Shown in pieces: positions 35,922 to 48,971 of a stretch of 64,000 bases of DNA. Each line of letters begins with the position of its first letter. The stretch's first letter is position 1. Source of the stretch: Aspergillus flavus (Eukaryota; Ascomycota; Eurotiomycetes; Eurotiales; Aspergillaceae); contig NC_092407.1 of NCBI RefSeq assembly GCF_009017415.1, forward strand, positions 4,278,001-4,342,000, written 5' to 3'. The translations under genes were made by a program, and so were the position numbers. A model generated the notes under the pieces. That model worked only from the letters and a program-made list of their open reading frames with translations. It was not told the DNA's origin and did not search any database.

Positions 35922-38106
35922 CGATCTGAAAGAGGGCGGCTGTTCATTCATCCATTCATTCATTTTGCTTGTTTCGATGGCTATTTTGAGCTTCGGAAAT
36001 TGCACCAATGAGGTTCACCCATGGTCGGCTCCGTGGCTTCAGAGTCGCTGGGTGAGACATTTTAGATAACATGTTTCTCGTTAATTGAAAGAGGAGATTA
36101 CTCTAGTCCTGGCCGTCTGCCACCGAGAGGCCAAAACGCAGGTGTTGTGTATTCTCATGAGGGCAAATGCAAGATCCATTGGGTTCATGCCTTTGAAGGC
36201 GAGTATCTAGTCGATACAGTCGCCTCCAGAACGAATATACCTATTTTCTCAGTAGATGCCCCAGACTGCTCTATATTCCCTGAAGGAATTAAGTAGATCG
36301 TTCTCTCTACAGTATACTTAGGCGTACTTTTGATCTTGGGCTGCTAAGAGGTGATATAGAACGAAACGTCTCGATATTCAGATCGGTTTGACGGCTTGAA
36401 TTGATCAGAACAGCCCCGAAGGTAGGGATTATATCACCTCCGAAGCCACAGACTCGACCGGCTTCAAAACTGTATATGCTCTAGTACATCCATTCTCTCT
36501 AGTACGTGCTCATTACCTACATAGCATGGAGCTTCGTGTAGAATACCTGATAGAGCACCCCTATTTGATGATAGTCTATAATGGAAGTATTGTCTGTAGT
36601 CTGACATTAGTCTGACCTCATTTTTGGTCAATTTTTTTTTGGCAGAATGTCAATGATTCCTGATTTCTAGCGCCACGCTGGCTAGGATTCCACAGAGCCA
36701 TGGCCGACCAAATCACGTCGTGATGTGGGTTGACCGGCAAGTGGCGAGCTGTCGAGAGATAGCATGACTACCCTGTCTCGCAGAGAGTTCTGATCGACAG
36801 CTGCAGGGCCTGTTGCACCGATAACGCACCCTTTTCCGTTAATGAACGAAGCGCCCGCTGAGGGACTTCGCCGTGGGGGTATATCGGAGTTGACAAGAGC
36901 GAATACAAGCTCAACCGCACAAATGGCCGCGAGACACCACACCCCCGTATACGCAGACTAGTGAGTCCCTAGGAGGACTAAAAAAACTCAAGGATGGTCT
37001 ATGAAAGGACGACATCGTGCTCTCATCTACACCATAGGTACCCAATCTGCAGTGTGCGAGCATCCCACCGGCGCATATGGCTCAATCAGAGCTATCGACG
37101 CCAAAAATATCAGAAACCCAGCCACTCAGAGGTGCGTTCGCATCGGTAGGTCCTGGGATCGTCTCTCAACCGGGCGGTGCGGGCTGAGTCCCTCTGAGCT
37201 GAAATATGGGTCTTCTTTTTTCCAAAGGACAAGTTATTCGGTACGAGGACTCAGTCCTGTCTCTTTTCCCACGTTTGTTGAGCAGCGTTGAATGGAGTCG
37301 AGATGGATATTTTGGGGATACGTCTCACGTAGCCGACTGGTACGCCTGAACACCGTTCTGCTGATCAGTGGATGGTACCGTTGGAGGAGCCGGTTTTCCG
37401 CACGACCCCTTTCCCTCCGTTGCAACTGTTTCTGCGACTAGCGTGCGTATATTGGGGATATGATGTCTCTTTCTGTGTGGTGTGAATGGGTTCATCTTAG
37501 GTCATTGCCGAAGGTCGTCCCGGAGGTCTCCCGCGACGAGGGACGGGTTGGCATTCTCTCACCCACGGAACAACACCGAAGTAGTATCCAAATTGCTAAA
37601 TATATCAACAGAACAATATGGGGTCTTTAGCCAAACTCCTCTTCTCTTCACTTGAACGGTCAATTGCAAAGTACCTTTGGGAGTGGTTTTTTTTTTAGAG
37701 ATAGACTAGACGAGAATATTAGCCGAACCGTAACTTTGTCAGTGGGTAAGATGGGTAGTGTTTTGGGTATCGGTACCCTTCTTTTTCCCTAAAGACGATA
37801 CTAAGAATAGAATCCCGAGGTAGCAGCAACAACAATGGATGTCAGCTTGAATTCCTTAGGGGATGTCGTCATGTTCTTTTGCACACAGTCGATGCATCCA
37901 ATGCAACCCTCTCAGTTCCACGAATATATAATTAACATAGTATGTCAGAGTTAGATGCATATATGATTTAGTGTCATGCGTCCAACCCAAAAGAGGTGGA
38001 TAAAGGTCAGTCCGCCAGGCTTAGTAAGTAGGACAGATGATCATGGACATCTGAGATCCTTTAGATACCGACGACTAGTCCATAGTATACCCGATACAGA
38101 TGAGAG

Positions 38107-38157
38107 TACGGAGTAGTAGTACTACGTAGTATACATCTACTAGTAAAGTACGGAGTA
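38107..38157. repeat. Two copies of TACGGAGTA flanking a palindromic AGTACT/TACGTA stretch
   Basis: Exact copies at 38107-38115 and 38149-38157. Between them lies TAGTAGTACTACGTAGTA, itself nearly self-complementary. Other exact copies in the window are at 38474, 41891, 42879, 43287 (reverse), 44628, 44641 (reverse) and 57366. Confidence 0.7.
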
Positions 38158-39723
38158 GTCAGAAGGAATTACCTGCTGTTACTAACGGGTATTCTAGATT
38201 CCCGTTGGAAATCTTGGCTCTGCTACACCGGCGACACATCATAACGGGTGAAATTAAGATATGCCTCTATCATGCCATGTGGCAGAGGGTAAATGATGCG
38301 ACACTCCACCGACCCCATCACTATAAGACTGGCACTTAAGTATAACTATTAATGTGATCCTCATAATTCCGTAATATACTGAGTGCACGTCACAAACGTG
38401 TTAAATTAAAGATATACTGTGTAATACATACTGTGTAATATGTAACAGCTCCGTACAAAGTATTCATTGATTATACGGAGTACCTACAGAGTACTACTAC
38501 TATACGTAGTATCTTGCTTTGTGCCAATCGTGAAGATTACTCGAACCGTAATTGTACAGCCTTAATTCCTCCTGTTAAGATCAGCCAATAATGGCGGAAA
38601 ATCGATCAATCGATCAGTTCACCGGCCAGTTTTTTCTTACCCGAGCGAGACGAAATTAATCTGTACCGTCGATGGAAAACCCTGGATTTCCGACTAAGTG
38701 ACCTCAAGTCCTTGACTAAAATTAATTAACCCTGAGCTACCAACCTAATTTTTTGTTCAATAGTCTTGGTCTTAAACAAGAATGAGAGACGTCTGACCCA
38801 CCGGCCAAAGCTGAGAGCAACGTTTCATCCCGCATTTACCCTCCGAAATTCCTGAAGAGTCTGCTTCAACCGTCGGAGGTTCGTACATCCTTCCCGACCA
38901 TCATCCATCCCGATACTATGTACATTGTATCCGCACATAGTAGACAGCATATACTCCAATGAGGATGGTTGTAACTTGGTTCCAGCTGCAGTGATCGTCC
39001 GTTACGACTCTCTGGCCGGTACATACTTACAGACAAGGTGAACTACCGATATACTCTTGGATAGTTAGGTTCTATAGGTGTCTTACTCCCATTACTGTAC
39101 CTTGCACGGTACCTGAACTATAACTCTATATCACGTCGCTAGGTGTAGTCTAAACTCTCTAGACAACTACCTAAAAGACTCTAGATACCAGACTAAACTT
39201 CCCAATAATTTATTTAAAATTTGGTTACTTGCATGGAGGGGAACACTGGTGAGACATCTGCGGTTTATCCCTAGGAGATAGGGCGATGATCCATGGATGC
39301 AGCGTAGCCGCCTTGGTTTTTTATGTTATCTCCCTCGTTTGAGCTTAAGTTACAGGTGATTGATACAGGGTGAGGCCCTTTCCAAAGGGACAGCGAGAAC
39401 CGGTTTCCTATCTTGGTGTTTATGGCTATGCTAAGGAGTATACGTAGTAATGCTATAGGGGAACTCGGGGCGGGGTTCCAAGGAAAAGAAAAACGGTTGA
39501 GGCTGGCTGAACCTGCGACAAGAAAGCCGAATGGGGAAATCCATGATGGTCAAACAATGATTCCCCCGACCGGATAACAATTTGTTATGAATTTGAAATT
39601 GAATTTAGCAACCTATGTCTACATCTGTAATAGTAATCTGATCGACAACCTTTTTCCCCAGCCCCCAAAACGTGCCGATCAGAACGGCCGGCGCGGAACT
39701 GTGGACCATTTTGGCACCTATTC

Positions 39724-39727
<4 letters not shown>

Positions 39728-39767
<40 letters not shown>
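39728..39767 (+). repeat. 40-nt uninterrupted T tract
   Basis: Forty T residues followed by more AT-rich sequence to about 39800. Could be a nucleosome-excluding element, or the poly(A) end of a retroposed sequence lying on the minus strand. Confidence 0.9.
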
Positions 39768-39772
<5 letters not shown>

Positions 39773-42700
39773 TTTCAAAATTTAATATTTTTATTTTTTG
39801 CCCCCCCTTCCTTCTACTTTTCCTTGGTGGCTCTCACTGGCCCCCGATGGGAACATGGTTAAGGATCTTGTTTGACAAGCACTTGGACTAGCTTTAGTCT
39901 GTGGCTGCGCCGCAGTCCCCCCCATGCGGCATGCAGATGTATGTATGTACTTAGTATGTACATGTACAATGTACCCTACCCTGTATGCCAATGAATTGTA
40001 TGGGTACATCCGTCTCTCGGTACTGTTCCGTGAGTAGCGCGTGGAAAAGAAAATTCCGAACCTCCGGAGGAATAAACATTGAAACCTTTCGCATAACTTA
40101 ATTATCTTTCTCGACCTGCTAAGCCACTAGTTCACTTTCTCACCCTGGCGTAGGATTGTCTAAGGTTCCCGAGTGAGCTGAAAAGGGGGTGTGTAAGTGT
40201 GGTGTGTGTGGGTGGTTGCAGAGAAGCTGGATGAGTATGTACTTATGTAAGGGATATACACAATATTCAGGTCGTTTAATCTTACAAGGCGATGTACCAT
40301 GCAAGGATATATGCTATATTTCTTTTTCATATAACTATGTAGGGACTTATTCATTATATGGAGAACTCTTCAGTGCTTTGCGCTCGTGGTTCAATTTGTC
40401 ACCATGCATATGAATGTCTGTGCTGGGCTTTGTGTCCATCGCATCAGGGTTGCACTTGCTGATTATTGAGATACGATTTATGCCGATCGGTTAATGTCAT
40501 GCAATGATGCTGCATGATCAAAGCCAAGACGATCATCATACGGCTGTGTAACTATAGCAGGGCCATCATATGTCCATCTTTCTTTTTTGTTGCGCCCTAC
40601 TATGACATTATACGAAGGGAATACGCTCAAACCCACATGGGGACTATCAGAATGGGACCATGGATTTGGCACGACATCCCACCGGCTTCGGTCCTGTAAT
40701 TGTTATACCTGTGACCACTGGCTAGTTCTAGCTGCCCACTATCGACTACTATAGTCTATTTACTTCGTCCTTTAAATAGATAATATAAAAGTAGTACAGT
40801 AATTGCAGCTAGAGAAGACCGATGTCGCACATCGTAGGTGGGGGAAAGCACATGCCGAATGACTCGACATGTATTTGGTCGACGACCTTCATGACTAGTA
40901 TGGGTACTCTGGAGCTAAGCATACTTAGACATGGGACATTGGGAATAACTAGTGCCTGTACGTTCCTGATCCATTGACAGCTTATCCCATCCCAATACTA
41001 ACTAACCCAATTACCACCTCCCACATGGTAACTGGAACTAGCACCCTACAACAACTTTGGAACCTCCCATGTCGCCAAACCCGACCCGTAAAGATGGATC
41101 CCAAACTCGGGGATACATCCCCGTTTCGAATACGGCGTAGCGCATCGGTATACACTTAAGATCCCCATTTGTATAGCGCAATGCCCCAATCCTCAGGGAT
41201 TTTAAACTTCAAGGCAATGCTTATGGAAGGTTTACGAAGGTTTATGGAACCGAAAATAACATATCCAGATCAAGTTTGTTCCCCGTTCGGTAAGGGGCCC
41301 ATAAACCCCATCGAGTAAAGCTCCGTCCGGGTGCCTTCGGTTGGCCTATGAGGAGGCACCAGGGGGATCCGTATACCATACCCTATTCGGAACTTGAGGT
41401 TTCCGATACGGACCGAAAAAGTGCACCCCACTAATCCCGCTGACCAGGGACTAGCGAATTAGCGCTGCTACCGGGGGTTAGAGGTTAATGGAGCAAACTG
41501 GCGCATGAATAACAGGTTTGGATATCGTGGCTATGAACCTGAACTAGTCGCATTGAGCTGGATTTTTACCGAGCATTCGCCGAGTTAGGGTTCTTGCGTC
41601 TTTTTTTTTGTTCTTTGCTTTTTGGTATCTGCGCTGTACTAATTCACGTTTCTCTTTTTCTTTTCCATTTAGGGAGGGTATTCGAGGTTTTCTGGCCATA
41701 TGAGGCTAGTTGAATCAAATAGGCTCTTGTCGCACGATTGTCATAGTAATTTGATGTTTGTAGTTCAATCTCGACCCTGGATGTTTCTTGCTTTTGTTTA
41801 GGCTGCCGCCTATACTCCTGTCGTGAAAGTAAATATTTGCCGCTCTTATCATGAGGTGGTATCTGTCAACCTAAAAAAGCGATCATTACATACGGAGTAT
41901 GTACCCTAGTATCGTCGGCGCGCATCCGATTCGGGCCAAGCACCTGAAGAGATTGCTGATCAGTGTTGGGGGCGTCCCCACAGACAACTGATAATCTAAC
42001 CTAACCATGCATGCTCGACTCAAGGGCAACAACGGCTTTCCAACGTGCTTTGAGATTGAAACCGCTCTTATCCCGTCGCACGGCCCCTTCTTCCCACGGG
42101 ACATTGCAAATTAAGCATGCGGATGGGAAGTCCAATGTTCCAAACTCTATATCAGGATTCCCATACACAACGTTAGGGCTCGGCGTTCTCCGGATCCGAT
42201 GGAGTGTTCCATGTGGAGTTTGAGCACTATCTAGTATCTATGGTAGACCGACTATTAGAAAAGTAAAAAAAAAAGGCAGACAAAGTGTCCATCAGTTACA
42301 TACCTTACCCGGAGTAGCTAGGAAGGACTCGGAATTTGCTTTGTCATCGGAACTTGTGTACCAGAGTGTTTTTTGGTTGACTACTAATCGGAACTTCATC
42401 TTGAATTTGGTTTAGTTTAGGTTGTGCTTGAGGATCATCGCCATCTGTGAGGGACGGGGGTGGGTGCTGTGCATCGTTTCTCGTTCCTGGTGTGATCTGC
42501 GTTTTTGCCTTCTTCATTTCTTCTTTTACTTTTCGAGTTTGGACTGTCAATGTGACCTCATCGGAAACTGGTGGGACGCACTTTCGGTTTATTTTTCCCT
42601 TTGCCCTGGGTTTCGACCGTGTTAGTACTAGTTTGTGGTAGTTCAAAACTGCTCGTTGAAGTTGAATTGGTTGTCGTGAGATGACCTCATGATTTCCTTT

Positions 42701-44626
42701 GCCCTACCGAGTCCCTGGATCGGGTTTCTCGGGGACAAAAGCCACTGCATCATAAGATGGCCTCGAATCCAAAAAATGTGAGAAGAATAAAAATAGAAAA
42801 TAAGAATCAATGAACAGCATCTGAAGGCTTAACCAGGCGGCTGAGAATGATTTTCCTCGTTGTTCAAGGAGCGGTAAGTACGGAGTAGTTAAGCTATGGC
42901 CAACGCTGACTTCTTGTTGAGTTATGGTGACAGTGCAGAGTCACGTCGGCCGCTACTACCCTAGGATCCATGTCTACCACCCTCCCAGGTGAAGGGCTTG
43001 TTGTGCATCCATCGTGCCACCTCCGGATTAAAGGCAACAAATCACAACGGGTGCTGGAGGACGGAGGATTCGAAAAGAAAGCGGATTTTACCAGGTGTCA
43101 GTGGAGTGGTTCCACCTATCGTGTGCTTTCAAGACCAATCACATCCTCATCACCCTTGCATGGCTCGAAGACCAATGCAAGGCTTGCTATGTTTAGCATC
43201 TTAGATCGGCCGCTAGGCTCGATCGGGGGCCATTGATGGGAGCTTTTGGATTCGTGAAAGTTGTGCTTTACTGAGTCCGACTAACATACTCCGTAGTACA
43301 GAGCTACTTGAACTTACATTGGTTCATAGGAGAGATAGTAGTAGCATGGTCTTATTGTTGGCACCTTGCCGACCTTGGTATGCAGCTCAACTCACTGCCG
43401 GTTCAACGCTCCCGTGGGATGGGAGAGAGTTGGTACTAGTCGACATTAGCCTTCCTTTCATCCTATCGTTAGGCACCGATCTCATCGTAAGGCATCCAAC
43501 GTTAGGTTTGCTTTGTTTTGTTCGACAAGAATAGCTCTGGGATGCTGCGTCTTGACAGAGCCGCCGCCACAGCGTGGGCTGACTGTAGTGTCGTCTTACA
43601 CGACATGCGAATCATCAACCTGACCGGTCGTGACCTCGATGGCTCGTGTTCGAATTCGCAGGGTCCAAGTTTGATAGCCGAATAAACTTTCTTACTACCC
43701 AACTTAGTGGAGATATTATTAGAGATGCTGCGATGATTGGTTTGCACACGACTTTTCAAAAGTATTTTGGGTCATTAAGTTAAAGAACTAGCAGAACAAC
43801 AAGTCAATCTTGGAAAGCTTTCTTGATCCATTTACCAGATTCGGGTTCCATAGATCGCTGGTGGAGTCAAAAACCGAAGAGGCGTCTACCTGCTTGGCTA
43901 GGAAAAAGAAAAGCAAAAGGCGGAAAACCGGGACGGCTGCTTTGATGGTAGCTCTTAGTCACCGTTCGAACAAAAGTCTCCCGGCTGTTAGGCTTCTCAG
44001 TGGCTCCATTCAACGCTGGTACCGTACAATTTAATTTGTCAGAAAAAAGCCATGCGTCTCTGAGATCCCGAGCCATCTGTTAATTTCTTTTTCTCTTTTT
44101 CTTTTCTTTTCTTTTCTTTTTTTTTAACACCTCCACCGGGAGTCGGTCATCGACGGTACGGCATGTCCTCGGGAGATAGGCTGAGAAGTATGGAGTAAAC
44201 TCTCAAAATCGGGAAGGGGCATTCCCAAGGGGGAAAAGACCGGGATAAGGGCGAAATGTCGGACTAACTACCTTTCGAATCTTCTGCCCTTGGGCTCCAA
44301 AATAAGAAACTTCCAATAGGAAATAGGTTTCGAGACTCCAAGTTCAAATTGGCACCTGGGGGAGAGAAGATAGGATTGCCCGATGTGGAAAGGGGCATGG
44401 GTGGGGTACGAGCCTTTCTCCAAAGAACTAATAATATGCCATGGTTGTGATGGGTTGGGGCATTGTTCCGATTCTTCGTTTTTCAATTTTGTTATTCTGC
44501 ATATCGATTCTGCTATCCGTTTCACCTTAAGACTGCCTATTTCTACCGAGGCACCATGCTTGATGATCTATAGGGCGTAGGGCGTGGGAATGTGACGCAC
44601 TTCGCAATCTATATTCTGTGCCTCTT

Positions 44627-44650
44627 CTACGGAGTACATGTACTCCGTAG
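44627..44650. repeat. Perfect 24-bp palindrome
   Basis: CTACGGAGTACA is followed directly by its reverse complement TGTACTCCGTAG. It contains one TACGGAGTA in each direction. Confidence 0.9.
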
Positions 44651-46549
44651 TAGTTATCACATCTCGGTGTCCGCCAGGGTGACTACTAGGTTCGATCATA
44701 CTCTATCTGATTGGACGGATGCCCCAAAGTGGGTCACTGTGAATAATGTATACCGAGGCACCTAACTGACTCCGTACATAGTGCAGAAAGAAGCAGAGAA
44801 TCTGAATGGAAAGGTAGGGTAGGGTTACGGGTCAGAGGAGCGAAGGCAGAAAAGAGGCGGTGCAAATCTGATGCTGCCACTATAACCATAGTAGTTCCTG
44901 TCAAGTACCAAAGGTTCCTTAGTCCAATGAGGTCATTTCACATTTTCTGATTAGTTAACATGGCGAGAAAAAGAGGGAGCGAAAAAAAAAGCAGATCAGA
45001 GAGTTTTTACCAAAAAACATAGAAAACAAAAAATTGAATACAATAGAGAGAGAGAGAGAGAGAAAGAAAGAAACAAGAAAGTAAGAAAAGAAACATCACT
45101 AACCTCCTGCTCGATACCTTGGACTCATCATCCTATCTTCTGACAACGTACATAAAAGGCGTAAATAAACGAAAGCCACCGGTCATGGGGAAGACCCTCA
45201 GCATCATAACAGGCCCGTAGGCATTGCTGAATCGAAATCCTTCTGTGTACGGAGTCACGGAGTTCCAAAGTTCCCTCTCTCCCATGACCCTTCCATCCAC
45301 TTCCCCTTCTGCAGCCCTGACTGATCCCATGCTTTTCCACCCTCAGAGTGGATCCACAGGCTCAAGGCGGCGTGGACCGCCCGAACGGTGTCTGCTGCTA
45401 TTCTTTGCTAGCACCCTTGCTAGTAGGCTTCTGGATTGGGATTGGGTATTGAGGGTTTTCCTTCGAATCATATTTGCATCTGTTATTATTTTAGACCTGA
45501 GCTAACCTACCTTCAGCAAGAACCCCCCCTCCACTCTCTGTTTTTTCTGTGTTTTTCGTGTGTTTTGTTTTTTTATTTTATTTTTTTTTCCTTCCCTTTC
45601 ACCCTCTTTCTACTTCTTGGCCTGTATGTATTTCCCACCTCTTCCGAGAACTACCATAACACGCTATCTTCTGTCCTGATGGAATGTATCCGGAACTAGT
45701 AGCTTACTTATCCCCGAACCACAAAATTGAGGACGGGCGGTTAAAAGAAAGTAACCCGAAAAATGGATGAGTGAATACAACCGATAAGAAAATCCTAAAA
45801 AATAGAAAATACTACCAAAATAAAAAGAAAAGAAAAGGGACCGCCATGAGGTCACTTTTTTCTTTCTGCCTTCTGTGGATCTCCGAAGGAAAGCGGACAC
45901 CGCGGAAACTTCGTCGAAGAATATTATGGAGACAGTCCATTCTCAGGCTCACCATGGACGGACTGGTAACGGTTCAGATGTGGTTGTGGAGGAGGGAAAC
46001 CCAGGGACCTTCGACTGGAGCAAAAATCCAGCAATTACTGTCCTTCAATCCGACCAGAATCCCTAACTAAACCAGTAATGGGCTCCGCCGGAGGTCATGC
46101 TCCATAAATACATCCTCCGTTACTATCCATACGGGAATACCTATGGATATCTGGTTTAGCAATGGTAATACTAATAATTATTAGGATCAATAATACTCGA
46201 TCACTAAACGGATTTGAAAAATAAAAGAATATTATAATCATAACAATAATAGTACTGGTAATTATAACAACCCATCTTTCAACACAAGTATAGCCTAAGA
46301 TAGTAAGTGATCTAAAAAAAATAAAAAATAAAAGAAAAATATGAAGCAAAAGCCATGAAGGAAAATTAGAGTGAAATAAAATACTTGATCTATATAAATT
46401 ATAATATGGAGGCAAGTAAAAAAGAACGAAAAAAATTCTCGAAGGAATTATAATAATAAGAATCATAAATCACCGTCAATTTTTTTTACAATAATCCCAG
46501 TTTTTTACATCCAAAGATCCCTGGGTGTCAACTCTTCTACCTATTGACT

Positions 46550-46990
46550 TGACTTTTACCAACCTCATTCAAGCCCCAGTATTACCTACTCTATCTTACT
46601 GCTGCCTTTTACCAGCCTATAACCACCCTCGATTCTTGACTTGTTCCCTCTTACTTTGCATCCCCGCCACACTAAGACTAAGGACCAGCATCCTTTTCGA
46701 GTGCCCTTAACCACCCCATCCCTCGGCCTTAGTGCTAAAAGGGAAAAAAATAATATATCTCTCGTCACCTCGTACTGGTCCCTTGTCTGGTTTGGTCTTT
46801 TCTTTTTTTAAACCCTTTAAACTTCTCACCTCCTCTTCCCCGTTTTATTATTATTTACCCTTTCCCCCTCCCCCTCTTGGTTTCCTGTTATGGCACCTTG
46901 ATCGGATTCGACTACTACTTCTCTTACTTTCGTTTTTACACTCGCTCATCGCACGTTCGCCACCACACTCGCTTTGTGTTTTTATTCGAA
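46550..46990 (+). promoter_or_regulatory. Pyrimidine-rich tract, probable core promoter of medA
   Basis: The + strand is strongly C/T rich (for example CTCCTCTTCCCCG and CCCTTTCCCCCTCCCCCTC). Such tracts often precede transcription starts in Aspergillus. If so, the medA leader would be about 2 kb. Confidence 0.35.
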
Positions 46991-48971
46991 ACTATATAAC
47001 GTTCGCTACGTTGGTTGACGAAGAAGAATAACAATTTCAAAAAAGGAAAAGAAAAAAGAAAATACGCGAAGGTCTAATCAGAAACAGTGGAAGAGATCCC
47101 GAAGAAGAAGAAAAAAAAGAAAATAAGATCAGGTTACAGGGAAAGGGAAAGAAGAAAGTGGATGCGTTGACGGTTTTAATTGCACTTCTATATACTATTG
47201 GGTCATCACGGGATATCGCGCTCGCTCTTCGTTCGACGACTGTCGTTTTGCCTGCTTCTGCCTGGTCCTCGATTCCGTACAAATCCGACGACTTATTCAT
47301 CCTTGGCATCTCATTTCGACAAGAAAGAAAGGTGCCTGTCTAGGAGGATTGACTTCTGATTGACTGACAATCATTTTTACTTATTCTGTGCGCACTATTC
47401 AATTGCCGTTTGTCGGGTCTCAAAAAGGCTCACAGGCTATAGAAGGAAGGACCCGCAGCGTCGTTTGTACTGCGGCAGGGACATCAAGATCGTCAAGTTG
47501 TGTCCCCAGTCCACGACTCCCCTCCGTCATTTACCCTCTTATTCAGCCCTTCGTCTGGTCTCGATTCGTTCAAGAGGGTGGGCCTCTAACCGGTCATCTA
47601 CCAATATCCGTACCATTTCGATCTGGGCCTACAGCATCGTGAATCATTGTCTCGGTTAAGGGCACCATTTGATTACGAAACTCCCAGCAAAGTTCTCAAG
47701 TGAGCTCCTGGAGAATCCAAAGGGCTTCAAATTCGCTACAGGGCGTAATCTCTTAAGGTTAGTTTAATTATCCCCTTTGCCACTGATGCCATGGTGCCTT
47801 GCATCCGTCCCCTTCCTTTTGGGCTCCTTGCTTCTCCCAGGTCGTGCCCTTGGGGCACACGGGTCCCGAGGAAAATTAGGGCCCATGATGGACTTTCCCA
47901 GGTGCTTGTCATTTCCCCGAGTGGTTTTGCTCCCCTAGCCCCGGATGTTTGTTATTGACATTCTTATGGCGTAGGCTATTTCGTCAGATATTTGGGGACG
48001 GTGAACTTTGCATAATAGCTTTCCGCTAGCCTCGCCTGCGGTCTTGAATCCTTTATTACTCTTGGTCAGTCCTACTAGCTCATGCAGCAAGCCGATTCCT
48101 TTGATCTTTGGAAGGTTCGTACTCATTAGCTGGGTAGTTCGTGGCCCCCAACTGTCATTCAGTTCACCTGAGTCTAGTCGGCTCCGGAATTGTGACGAAG
48201 AGTAAAACATCTCCTGCCTCTGTCTGCGTCGACTTGATACTACTCGCTCGTTGAGATTGGTCTGCGGAATCTAGTCATTGTCTCGCCAGCCCAGACCGTA
48301 CTTGGAATTATCATACGTCCTTCGCAGATGCAAGCTGGCTCCCTATAGGTGGCTTTTCCAAGCAGTATTTGTTAGCGTGGCTTATCTCCAGCTCTCGTCC
48401 TGCAGCCATCCTTTCGGATCTCACTGCCCGTTGTTGGATGCTGGTCGTTGATTCGAAGCCCGTTGTTGCGTATTCCTTGTTGAGCCTGACAGCCGCTTCG
48501 TGTCGTCACTCGTTTTGTCTCGGAGAGCAATCCAAGACTCTCCGCTATCCTATCGTTTCCCCAGTTAAATTCGCTGTCATTCGCTTCTAAGCGGTTGTGT
48601 TTCGTTGCAGTTTCTGCAACACCTTCAAGCTGGCTTACTCGAAGGCACACGGTGTTTTGGTATGTCGATATACTTTGTCCTGTCTCTCCTTTTGCTGCCC
48701 AATTGTCCCTGTTCCAATTATCTTGCCTTGCTTTTTTTATGCTCTGTTTAAGAAGCTTGGTTAAATACCTGTTTCGCTAGAGACTTCCAAATTGTCTTGT
48801 TGTCTCGACAATACTGGACGTCTGTTAACATTCTTGATCTCACAGTTCGACCCTGATTTCCAAACCCCGTTGATTCTAGACGAATCCTTAGATTTATCAG
48901 ACACTGAAGAGTCACGGTTTATCGGTTCATTATCAGACGGCCTGTTGGCCAAGTCTGAACCCATCCTGTCT

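Larger units (their letters stand above)
35922..48971. other. About 13 kb without a supportable protein-coding gene
   Basis: Many short ORFs occur on both strands but none shows a family motif, codon bias or plausible splice partner. The stretch holds eight copies of TACGGAGTA, a 24-bp palindrome, a 40-nt T tract (39728-39767), a GA repeat (about 45045-45062), TTTTC repeats (about 44090-44126) and long pyrimidine-rich DNA from about 45520 to 46990. The right 2-4 kb is probably promoter and leader of medA. The rest may hold noncoding RNA genes or decayed elements. Confidence 0.55.

Noticed and set aside
36682..36942. 86-codon minus-strand ORF starting with a signal-like segment MWCLAAICAVELVFALVNS
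   Set aside because: No homology recognised, no splice partner, and length is within chance for the region.
45040..45110. GA-rich run that might look like a repeat array
   Set aside because: A simple microsatellite; no regular repeat-spacer structure, and CRISPR arrays are not expected in a fungal nucleus.
46095..46466. 123-codon minus-strand ORF with hydrophobic stretches
   Set aside because: Sequence is AT-rich low complexity (ATA/AAT repeats) that gives chance Ile/Phe/Tyr-rich frames.
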